NCBI GenBank assembly: GCA_964036045.1 | Contig: OZ038390.1 | Span: 34,055,319 to 34,119,318 of the forward strand | DNA: 64,000 nucleotides | From: Eutreptiella sp. 'Long Island Sound 2002' | Taxonomy: Eukaryota; Euglenozoa; Euglenophyceae; Eutreptiales; Eutreptiaceae | Direction: 5' to 3' | Shown: positions 41,031-51,353 of the stretch, in pieces | How the letters are laid out: the number at the start of each line of letters is the position of its first letter | Numbering within the stretch: the first letter of the stretch is position 1 | The notes under the pieces: generated by a model | The model's database searches: none | Seen by the model: the letters and a program-made list of their open reading frames with translations, nothing else | Told to the model about the DNA's origin: nothing | Translations under genes and position numbers: made by a program

Positions 41031-42448
41031 CCTTTTTTTGGGTCGAAAATCATGAATCTTTTGGTTTTTTTCGATTTTGAGCCGAAAAAGTGTTTCCGGG
41101 TCCCGACTCTATGGGGTTTGTATGGGGCGGAGTGGGACGAGCGCTTATGCAGTTTATGCACTTTTCAGCCATTTTTGCTATGTTCGTCGACCTCGGTGAC
41201 CCCGTGGTACCTACTCTGAGGGGTGCAAGTGGGGATATTGTGACAATATATGCCTACTAGGATACGGAAGGACGTTTTTTGCAGTCTCTAGCCTTGCCTG
41301 GGGCCGTCCACAACCCGTGCCAAAGACGCGAAATGACTGTTTCCACCAATAATGGCCTAGTGAATGGGCCAGTACACAACCTGCTTATGCAGTTTTTCCA
41401 GCTCAAAAATCGAAGTTTTCGAAACTTGTTTTGTTGATATTCTGATCACCTAAAATGACCATCCAAGCTATGTAAAGCATGTTTTAGGCTGTATTTGCGT
41501 GTTTTCCGCCCTATTTCACCATTTTTGGGTACTAGGTCGCGGGGGGCCGGGGGGGGATCTACGCTTATTCAATTTGTTACCCTGGGCAAATGTTAACTGC
41601 AAACGTCAGCCCGCGGACAAGGGGCCCCTGGCGCGGGGAGCTGCCACCCACATTGAGCATTGTGTCCGATCCATCTACTCCTCAAGCGGAGCCGCTAGCC
41701 TTGCTACGCTAGTGGTGCCCCACTCAGCAATGAGTGTGGGCGCAGCGTGGAACCGCGTGGCCACCAACGTTTGGTGGCCCGTTGTGGAAACCCGGGAGTG
41801 GAATTGCGGTACACAATGTGCAATGTGGGGTGTTCTTTTTGTTTGTTTGTTTGTTGGTTTTACAACCCTATATTGGTCGGTGTTGTTGCGCCACACACAA
41901 GGCAGACAACCAATGGATTGGTACATATGGTAAATGGTACATATGGTACATAGGGTTTTTTGCCATGTACACCTTTGTTGCATTGGGATCCGACAACATG
42001 TACGCATTGTGGGAACCGGATCTCGCTTGTGTAAACATTTGCATTGTCTAATATTGTGTTGCATTCCCATTCGGCTTGGCTTCATTGTCTCTTGGGTTGA
42101 ATGCATATTGGGTTGCCATTGCATATATCTCATTTGTATGAACTGGCCCTTCATTGTGTGAATTGGCTCGGATCTTGATTTGCAATTTCCATTGGGTGAG
42201 CTAGCTGGGATCTTCATGTTTTCTCTAAGTCTGGAACGTCATTGTGTGGCGTAGATCGGTCTTGAAGTTTTGTGGTGCGTGCGGTAATTTTTTTGGTGAT
42301 GTGATGTAGATTACCGTTAAAGAGACTCCAAGTAGCTGCACATGTGATGTAGATATTACCGTTAAAGAGACTCTAAGTAGCTGTTGTATCAAATTGATGG
42401 CTTGGGCTTGTTTTGCTTTTTCTTCAGTCTTTTTCTTCAGTCTCTACC
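41031..42448. other. AT-richer upstream region of the dioxygenase-like gene
   Basis: Composition shifts here from G/C-homopolymer-rich to AT-richer sequence. A plus-strand frame at 41499-41933 (GAASLATLVVPHSAMSVGAA) could be an upstream exon but shows no motif. A TTACCGTTAAAGAGACTC direct repeat occurs at 42312 and 42356. No TATA-like element is convincing. Confidence 0.4.
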
Positions 42449-44069
42449 ATGCCTAAAATGTCCCATAACAAACATCGCAAGTATGCGAACCGTGTGAACC
42501 AGCAAGCACGGGCCGGATTTCAACTGGCAGTTCATGACCCTGTGCCAAGCCGAAGGATTGTAGCATGGTATGTGAATAGAATTGGTTTTTTGCTCTGGCA
42601 TGGTAGTTGCTCTTTGTGATGCTGTAACATAATGTTTGATGAATGGTGCAATGTTGTGTGTTGTTTGTAGTTGGATTTGTATCATTGTCGTGGTTATTGA
42701 ACACCATTGATGGGTTTGCCAATTTTTGTGATTTGTTAGGGATTCAACAATTAATGAAGGAATGGGATCCACAGTCCATGAACACCATCGTGAGGTTGAA
42801 AGGTATGTGTGGATGTAGATGGTAGGAATTTCACGCTTGTTTTTTTTTTCCTTGTTGTTTTGGTATCATGGTTTTGATTATTGAGCACCAATTATAGACG
42901 TGCCAAACCCTCTGTGTGCGTTGTTAGGTATTCAACAACCAATGAACGCATGAGGAGTGCCAACCATCACCACAATTGTGACGTTGAAAGGTATGTGACC
43001 GTGTTATCATAGGAATAGCTCTTTCAACTTATTTTGTTGCTCTGTGTTTTGGAACGGCATGGTGCACCCGGGTAGTTTATTCATGGTAAGTTGCGACACA
43101 TGATGTGTGCAGGTTGTTGTTTGATCATCGCGGTCCCAATGTGCTTCGTATCAAACTTTCAAGTGCAGCACAATTGGTTTGCCTCCAATTGGCCAACCAC
43201 CTCTCCTCCAAGTTTGAGTGGCAACAAATTGGCCGTGGGTATGATTTTTGTGTCAAAGTGTGACGTTCTGCATCGTGTTCGTAATGATAATTGGGTATGC
43301 TTGTCGTGTCAAAGTGTTACGTTATGTCTTGTCTTGGTATTGAAGCTCATTTCTTACTCCAACTCATAGACGGTTTGTGATACAACTTGGGGAGCGATTC
43401 TATAACCAACGGCATGGCACAATCCGAGCGCCGGAGCGTGCTCATATAAGCAACCACCCGGACATTCAGGTAGGCCGTTGTTTGTTTTTCTGCTGTAAGA
43501 ATCGAATAGAGTGGCTTGGTGGTTGAAGTTGAATTGTTGATACTTCATGAAATGGCGTATGTTTCTCTAGGTAATGATCCAGCACCTGTTTACGGTGGCA
43601 AACGTTGCGATCAAAGCAACACCAAGGAATTTGATGGACCAAGAGTACTATGATTTCCACCCTCTTCCTGGTATTGTTGCATGTACACTACCTCATTTTC
43701 CATGTACCCTCGCTTGCACAACAAATATGTTTACACTTGCATTGCATTTAATACGATTTACTCACTATGCCATTCTATATTGCAGATCACAAGGATCAGG
43801 AAGCACTGGGAGACCTAATTTGTTCCGTGACCGTTTGAGGTGTGGGCCAAAGCCGCATGCGGCACGACGGCCAAGAAGTGATCGTACCGCTAGTCGATAA
43901 TGAGATGCTGCTCTTCAACCGCGCTGTTCAGCACGACGTGCAGCAAAGGACAGCACACCGTGGGAACATCACCATGCGCTTCAACAGTGCACACGTAGCC
44001 CATCATTTGGGTGGGCACGAGACATCTTCCGTCCCGGACATACTGGCGGCAATTGCCAATTGTATGTAG
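42449..44069 (+). CDS. 2-oxoglutarate/Fe(II) dioxygenase-like gene, seven exons, one in-frame TGA
   Basis: Exons 42449-42567, 42740-42802, 42928-42990, 43113-43238, 43370-43469, 43571-43670 and 43786-44069 join in phase. Introns are 101-172 nt with GTATGT-like donors and TTAG/CAG/TAG acceptors. The product is 284 residues if TGA codon 208 (43836-43838) is read through. The C-terminal half has the double-stranded beta-helix signature: H192-K-D194, VPLVDNEMLLFNRAVQHD with H240, and RGNITMRF with R249/R255. H-x-D...H binds iron and the Arg binds 2-oxoglutarate in this superfamily. Fold and spacing resemble AlkB or TET/JBP-type enzymes, but substrate cannot be told. The N-terminus is basic (MSHNKHRKYANRVNQQARAG). 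Exons 2 and 3 are a tandem duplicate, both 63 nt. TGA probably arose from CGA (Arg); this may be a recent pseudogene, a recoding case or an error. An alternative donor at TT|GTATGT near the end is possible. Confidence 0.6.
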
Positions 44070-44422
44070 GTAAATGGGACAATCCCTTAAACAATACATT
44101 GTATTGTCATTGTGTGGGTTTGGTTGATGCACAGGATTTGCTCGCTTTGGTATGTATATGTATTGTTCAATACATCATGGTGTGTCCAATGTTACATGAT
44201 TGCCATCAAACAATGCATTGCACAATCAAATTGTTGTTGCCAAGAATTGGTTTTGTTCCTGCATTGGTGATTTGTGGAATGACTGCCCAATGTTACTTGT
44301 GTGCCATCAAACATTACATTGAGCAATCAATCAAATTGCCATTATCAATAATTGCTTGCATTGCATTGGTGCTTTGTGCTTTTTGTTGTTCAGTACAATG
44401 GGTCCAAGCTATGCTGGTGATC

Positions 44423-44698
44423 AGGTACTTCGATGAGATTACAATTTTTGAAGATCGCAACGGGCTATCAGCAAATCAAATTTGCAAAGAAAGTTTTTAT
44501 TTGCAATGGTATGTAGCATCACATGGAAACATGTTATCCAATTTGCAAGCCTCTGATCATAAGATTAGTATTTTTGAACTTCGCAAAGGGCTATCAACAA
44601 ATCAAATTTGTAGCGAAAATTTTGATTTGCATGCAATGTGCAAGCCGCTACTTTGCTTGCATGGGATGGATGGAACTTGCTTGGATATGATTGTGTAA
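44423..44698 (+). repeat. Tandem duplicated exon-like unit downstream of the dioxygenase-like gene
   Basis: ITIFEDRNGLSANQICKESF (44438-44500) and ISIFELRKGLSTNQICSENF (44563-44625) are encoded in the same plus-strand frame, about 123 bp apart. The first is preceded by a GGTGATCAG acceptor-like sequence and followed by GTATGT. They may be further exons of the upstream gene or a separate duplicated segment. The stop-free frame ends at 44698. Confidence 0.45.
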
Positions 44699-45021
44699 AC
44701 ACGCTTGGACCTTCGTTGCCACTACTCTCCTCTTTGTTGTCCGCTTGTATACTCTGCTGACCCTCCAGGCAATGGCCGGGCACCTCTCTTCACGTAGCGG
44801 TGGGTGGGGTCTTAGGTCACCCACCGGGGGCAATTACGCATTGTGGGAACCGGCTTGGATCACCGTTGTGTGAACCGCCTTGGATCTCCATTGTGTAATG
44901 TGCTAAATTGTGTAAAATTATCCTGTAAAGCTAGCAACATTGGCTAGCAAGCGGCGGGCAAATCAAAAGAGCTTGGTGGGTGGGTATGTGTGTGTGTGTT
45001 TGTTTGCGTGTCTGTATGTGG

Positions 45022-45568
45022 CACTATGGCACTATCGCGCACCACCTCCATCAACAACCAAAACCCGATGCTGTGGGGATTTTGGACAATGTCTAGTCCT
45101 GTTAATCAGCTTTTAACGACCAGCTCCACCATCAACCAAGATTCGGCGTTGTGGGGATTTTGGATCATGTCTAATCCTGGTAGTCGATTTCTTGACCTCC
45201 GCAACACGGTCTACATACAAGCAATACCGACGCTTTGGGGATGTTGGATCATGTCACGTCCTGTTAGTCGTGTGCTTGTAATCCACTATACAACAACGCC
45301 GCGACCAAATACACCCACCAGCTACTTACTTGCCTGCCGCTTCCGGAGATGGGTAGGGCTACTGGCGAGGACACTCCGGGGCTTTCCATATCGAAGCCAA
45401 ATCAAAAGTCCGGCCATACGGCCCCCGCAAGTCGGGAACGACGGCAAGGCGGGGCCTCCAGGGTACGTCGGAAAGACCGCCACAAAACCCCTCTGTTTTG
45501 CTTTGAGTAATTTACCATCATCTTACAACCATAGTTGCAATGGGACCAATTTTTGTGCATGCTCATAA
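45022..45568 (+). CDS. Hypothetical protein with three LWGFWIMS repeats
   Basis: An open frame of about 182 codons starting at MALSRTTSINNQ. Three imperfect repeats of about 27 residues read MLWGFWTMSSPVNQLL, ALWGFWIMSNPGSRFL and TLWGCWIMSRPVSRVL. The remainder has TSYLLACRFRRWVGLLART and a Gly/Pro/Lys-rich part with QVGNDGKAGPPGYVGK. An in-frame upstream ATG exists at 44990 inside a TG tract. No family recognised. The DNA repeat (TTGTGGGGATTTTGGATCATG type, 80-83 bp) may be the real object, with the frame incidental. Confidence 0.3.
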
Positions 45569-45835
45569 TAAAACAAGTCAAAATTTCTATGTGTTTAAGC
45601 CATTTGATTTTCAAGCAAGATGCCCATCCACGGCTCATCTCTTAAGGTTAGGGAAGGCAATAGAATTTTTTGAATCTTGTTTTTATGATATTATGACCAC
45701 ACAATATGACCATCCAAGATATGTAAAGCATGTTTTAGCCCATATTACTGTACTTTATACCCTATTTATACCCTACTTTGGGTGTGTGTTGCTTGGGATA
45801 GATTCTCTGCGAGGTGGACTTGCCGAAGGCAATAG

Positions 45836-46030
45836 AATTAATATGGTTCCTACGCCTACTGTAGCTTGGCCATAGAACAGTGGAAAGTTCAGCAATAGGT
45901 CCCCACCGAAAGACCTATGCCCTCAATCAGCGTGTATCACGCGGCGGAGCCGCGGCATACATTGTCCCATCTGTCCAGCGAAGCACCACAGCTCTTCCTC
46001 GGATACGGCGCCGGGGGCGCCGCCACAGTT
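45836..46030. mobile_element. Short hairpin-rich element, copy 2, with CTGTAGCTT flank
   Basis: CCTACTGTAGCTTGGCCATA through both GC-rich near-palindromes to GCCGCCACAGT matches 10702-10878 with very few changes (one C to A, one A to G within the hairpin). It is preceded by the reversed SINE head TTGCCGAAGGCAATAGAATT. Confidence 0.65.
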
Positions 46031-46136
46031 CGTCAGGATAGGTCAGGTCGCCCTCCCTACCCTCAGCAGGAACTGGGTTGAGCTGACAGGTACCTCCGAG
46101 ACGAAAAACAAAACCACCCCCCGTGTCGACCACTAT

Positions 46137-46640
46137 GATGAACCCCCAGCGGCCTGTCCGCCGGGTTTCGAACCCACGACCCATGACGTGGGAGACAAGC
46201 GTGTTTCCGATATGCTACTGTCCGATGTGCTGTGTACCGGCCGTGCCAACCACCAAGTCATTCCCCCCCCTTGACCCCTACGGTTGCCGTTGCGGTTTGC
46301 ACTTAGCGTAGACCTTCAAAACCCAGATCGACCGTGGAGGTCGACCCCCGGCAGCGTGTCCGCCGCCTTTGCCACCAAACGTGGCACGTCGTGGGAGCCA
46401 CGCGCGTTTCAGGTATGCTCCTCCCCTGTTGTTTGCCACTAACCAACACGCTGTGTACCGGCCGCGGAAACCACCAGGTCTCCCCCCCCCCCACCGGCCC
46501 CAGCGGTTGCTGCTGCGGTGTGCACTTAGTGCAGACCTTCAAGGCTCAAATGCCCGGTGGCGTGCCCGTCGACCTCGCCACCGACCGTGGCTTGGGAGCC
46601 ACGCGTGTTTCTGGTATGCTCCTCCCCCGTTGTTGCCCCG
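46137..46640 (-). mobile_element. Three tRNA-like units behind the LINE 3' end
   Basis: Units at about 46137-46311, 46312-46535 and 46536-46640 share GTGTACCGGCC, GCACTTAG.GTAGACCTTCAA and GGGAG(A/C)CA(A/C)GCGTGTTTC segments. In the first, the minus strand has TGGTTGGCACGGCCGG (A-box-like) and GTGGGTTCGAAACCC (B box), as in tRNA-derived SINEs. The other two lack the B box. They lie directly downstream (minus-strand sense) of the LINE RNase H tail. Confidence 0.5.
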
Positions 46641-46672
46641 TGCTCCAGAGGCGCCACTGGCGCCCCTCCGTC

Positions 46673-49600
46673 TCAGGACTCGATCCCCCCCCGCCGCCTC
46701 TTCCTGCTCTCACTCACGTCCGTACTGAACCCATCACTGTCACTGTCCCACGTCCCCCGCAACCGCGTGTCACTGACATCCGTACTAAATGACATGTCTT
46801 CCGAGCTGGACAGAAAAACGTCTTCGTCGTCCGACGCTGACGATGCAATCGAACTGCCGCTTGACGTCCCCCCAGAGTCCACCTCTGACCCCAGGTCCCG
46901 GTCGGACAGTTCTGCCATGGGCTCCAGCCCCAATGCATCCCACTCCGTGACTCGGCGTCGTTTGGACAGGGGCAGCAGGTTATAGGGGTGCAGTTCCCGG
47001 CCCTGCCCCGCTAGTTCATCGGCTGCCTCATTACCGGCCACCCCGAGGTGCGATGGCACCCAGCGGACCTGTAACTTGTCCCCCGCCTGCCCGCGAAGCC
47101 AATCAATGTGCTCCCACAAGTCTCTGTGCCCCACCTCCCCTGACGACGTGCGCCACCCGTGCCTCTTCCACTTGTCCGTCCACACCGTGATAGCCTTAAA
47201 AATGTATTCGGAGTCCACCACCACCACCATCCGCTCCCCCGCCTCCCGACTGAGCATCGCATGTAGCACCCCTCGCAACTCCCCCCTGCTGATACTCTGT
47301 CGCTCATGAGCTGGCACGTGTGCCTGAAAATTACGATTACTGTTGTCCCCGAACCAAACCCCGTACCCCGCTTGCATCCAACCACGGACGCGTTTCGCCA
47401 AGCCATCCGTGTACACCACTACCCACCCCTCACCCGACATCCTCTCTAGCTCCGCCAACAAAGATCGTTTGTGGCTACCCCACTTTTCCTCCTTTAACTT
47501 CAGCGGGTCTGGTCGCGCTGACGGCAGCTTGGCCGTCGTGGGGGCTTGGGGCGCCCTGTGGAACATCGTCTTATGGTCCGCCCAGCCGTGGAGCTGTGCT
47601 ATCAAATGGCGCAGATCGACTCGACTGCACGACATGTTGCGCTCCCCCCTCCAGATTTCCAACACACCCACCCAAACAGCTACAAACTCCTCCAACGAAA
47701 CCTGCTGATGCTGATACTTTACCTCGCACCGCAGCTTCCACTGCGCACGCAGGCCTGCCCACAAAACGAGGCCCTGCGTTGTCTGCAGCAATAGCAGAGG
47801 TTCCTCCAGCAGAAGCCTGCTGGGCTCTACTGCTCCCCCCCCCCCCCCTGCGCCAGGCCAAACGCCTTTCTCACCGTATCAAACATAAATGCCGAGAAGT
47901 AGCATCGCTTCAGCGTGTGCGCGTGGTCCTCCACCCGCCCGCACTGTGGACACAGCTTACCCCCCAGCCGCTCCATGCGAGCACCAACTGGCAGCTTACG
48001 CCACAGAACCCTCCATATAAAATCCAAATCCCATTTGGGGAGGTGTAGGCACCCAAACACACGCCAAACTTCCTTAGGCTGACGGGCCTCGTGGCGCGTG
48101 CGCTGCTGCATGGCCAAAAAGGGTCCGTCGCTTCGCCCACTGCAACGACCAATTATCCACCGGGGGGGTCGCCGGGACCGCAAAATTGGGTTCGTACATC
48201 CCCACCACCCTCAAAGCCGACTCCTCATAGATGGCACGCCATGTGGGGGCCACTGTGCCTAACAGCTGGGGTGGTATCTTGGACCCCGAGATGAGGTCAC
48301 ACCAGCGCAGTACCCCCCTCCGGTGCAGTGCCGGGCAGTAGTAGGTCAACCAAACCTTATTACGAAAAAACACGTAGTGCCAAACGCCCAAGGACCACAA
48401 TTCATGCAGGGGGGGGGGGAGCCGGTGCCCCCCCCCCCCCGTGGAACCACCAAGTACGCCTTCACTGTACCCTGCAAAAAAGTAGGCTTGGGCAGATAGG
48501 GTTGGCTGGCTAGCTGCAGATAGGGAAGAAACGCCGGCTCCAGCACCAACCCCACGCGGTCGGCCCACCCCCGGAACGGCCGCGCATGTTGTTCTGCCAA
48601 CGACGCCGGCCGTACCACTGCCTGAACAAACGTTTGGCAGTGTACCCAGGTCGCGTACAAACCCAAACCTACCTGCCCCAGACCCCCCTCCGCCGGAGGC
48701 AGAGCCAAGATCGGCATCGTGAGATGCTAGTTATTGATGTCTAGTGCCGCCCTGTGGACCATGTTTAGTTGCGCCACCACGTGCTCCGTCGGAGCATATG
48801 CCCGTGCAGTCAAGTAGACCACTGGGCCTACCCACGTAGCGACAGGTGGCCGACCTGAGGGCGGTTTTGTATGTCCTGCAGGTGTTTGGGTATTTCTCTG
48901 GCTTGAGGGTCAATTTTTCGAAAACGTATGCGGTAGTCAACTGTTCGGACCCAGATGCCCCACGGCCGGCCACGTTGGCAGGGCTGACGGTGAAGGAACA
49001 ACTCAAGTACCTGGGCATCCAGTTGGGTAATGTGACAACGGCTGGCGCATACGCACCCGTGGTCGCGAAAATGCTGCCGCGGGCGCGCACCCTGGCCACG
49101 CTGCCACTGGGAATGGAGGAGCGGGCGTATTTGTTCTTGCGGCCCCCGCCCCGGCAGCGCCAACAAAATATCATCTGCGTATAGCAGCACCACCACATTA
49201 ACATGCAACCGTTTAAAATCAAAAATTACTAGGACCGTTATCAGGTCAAAAAGCAAGGGGGACAGTGGGTCCCCCTGTCGGATGCCTGAACGTGGGCTCA
49301 GCTCCACATCGGCCACAAAGCCCCTCCCCACGCAAAATAAAACGGGCCCCGCCGACACTGACATCAACAAACCAACGCACGCCAAGGGCAACTCCAGGTG
49401 GATCAGGGTGACCCGCAACAGGGTGAAAGTTACCGAGTCATAGGCTTTCTGAAAATCCACCGCCACTATGATCTGGTCTGGCAGCCGCTCCCACTCTGCC
49501 CTGGCGTAGATTACATGATCCAGCATCTGCCGCCCCGGCACGAAGCCTTTCTGACAGGGGGGGATCACCTGTGGCCACACATCCGAGAGCTGTAACATCA

Positions 49601-51338
49601 CCGTAGTGGTCACCCACTTTAGGCATACCTGCTGGAGCGCAATGGGTCTCATATCTTTGGGTTGTTCCGCCCCACAAAACTTAGGCAGGCACCGCATCAG
49701 AGAGACCGACCACTCCGCTGGCACCCCCCCCACCCTGAGAAAATCCTGCATGGCTGACAATAACCGCGGAGCAAAGACAGATGGAAACGCCTGGTACAGC
49801 TCCGCTGGTATACCATCCTTACCCGGTGCCGATCCCCCTTTGAGCCGCTCGAGAGCTGCCAATACCACGTCCAGCGACAGTGGCTTCATAAGCAAAGGCA
49901 ACGCCTGCAGGATTTTCGGGGGAATGGGTAGGGACCTTACATACCGCCAGCACTCCTCTTCGGTTACTGCATTCCCCGCCATGACCCCCGCCCAATAGTC
50001 CCGCATAGCCTGTGCGATCGCCCGCACCCCGGTGTGTACCCCCCCCTGCGAGTCCCGAACTCGTGCCACGTGCTGTCGCTCTCGCAACTGCCGTACCAAG
50101 TTGTGGATGGTCCGCCGCCGATTTGCCTGACCTTGGACTCGCACCTCCCGCGGCTGTAACTGCCGCTTTAGCCTATCACACATATCCGATTTGAACATGG
50201 CCTCGCGCTGGTTCGCCAGCAGGGATATCAACAGCCCGTACCCCTCCCCCACCGTCCTCGGCGAATATCCCAGCTCCTCTAGATAGTCCAGTGCCCCCAC
50301 CGCTAGTTTTACCGGTGTGCTCTCGCGTACGAGGCTATGGAGTTCCGTGTAACCCGAGGTGGGGTGCGCTTGGCGCCACTCGCGAGCTTCCCGCTGCAGG
50401 AAACCCGTCACCCCCGCCCACCACTCCGTGGTCCCCAAGTCTCTGTCTGCCCACTGCTGTAGCCCCTCTCTCAGTCTACCCATAGCCACCTCATCGGACA
50501 AGGCCTCCACCGGGAAACGAAATCGCGCGGGGCACGTGGGCCCCTCCGGTGGGCCCAGCTGCATGACCACTGCTTTATGGTGAGAGGGCGTGGCCACCGG
50601 GTATGCTGACCGCACGAACGGCAAGACCACAGGCTGCACGTGGATGCGGTCGATACGTCGCTGCTTGGCCATGTGCGTGTAGCCCTTCACCGCCTCCTCC
50701 CTGTTTTCACCATGCACGTACACCCACACATCATCCAGCTCTAGCTGCTGCAACACGTGTCCCTCCTTCTCCCTTGACCTCACCACCGGCGACACCTCCT
50801 TGGTGACCAAAGCCGAGTCTTCCCCCGGCACCATCACGCTGTTGTGATCTGCCAACGTCACCAGCGGCAAGGGAGGCAGCTCTGATAGCACGTCTCTCAC
50901 TTCCCCCCACTGGTCTCGTCGCCGCGTCGGTTCACAAGAAAAATGACCCGACAGGACTCGTATCGCGCCCCCGTCCACGGACGCCAGCTCCGTGATAAGC
51001 AGCCTCGTTGAGAGGGACATCGCTGACCGAACTGTCCACACCGAGGAGCGCCAAATGATCGCAGAGGAACCTTTGTCCTCTGTTGAGCTTTGCAAATTGA
51101 AGAGGCCACCAAAGCCCTGTTTTCGCAGCCACCACGACTGTGACTCCCTGGCCTCTGGTGTGAAGATGTGCGTCTCCTGAAGAGCCACCAAGTCCAATTT
51201 ATGCCGATTGACCATGGATAGCACAAACTCTCGCCTGGGCGGCGTCCTGCGTGACTCTCGGGAGCGCCGCATCCAACCGTTCACATTCAACGTTGCCAGC
51301 GCCGTCCTGATGGACGGCCAGAGACCGGGCGACTGCAT
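46673..51338 (-). pseudogene. Non-LTR retrotransposon ORF2, broken: APE endonuclease, RT, zinc knuckle, RNase H
   Basis: The first 836-codon frame (51338-48828) starts MQSPGLWPS. It holds a full endonuclease (LNVNG 17-21, LQETH 53-57, GHFSCEP 131-137, ADHNS 163-167, IDRIH 229-233, SHHKAV 252-257) and RT to LLYADD near 719. Beyond 49140 a piece of about 300 bp is inverted: its RT continuation (VFGYFSGLRVNFSKTYAVV) reads on the plus strand at 48841-49139. Minus-strand coding resumes below 48840 (ARAYAPTEHVVAQLNM), with a TAG where the related LINE has Trp. It then shifts frame at the G/C tracts at 48410-48441, near 48180 and near 47830. The zinc knuckle CPQCGRVEDHAHTLKRC is at about 47930. RNase H in 47791-46673 has VVYTDG, SRGELRG, VVVDSEY and PSHLGVAGNEAADELAG. 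The C-terminal tail contains FSTDVSDTR and FSTDVSESRKRRR. Confidence 0.9.
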
Positions 51339-51353
51339 ACTTACTCAGTGCCC

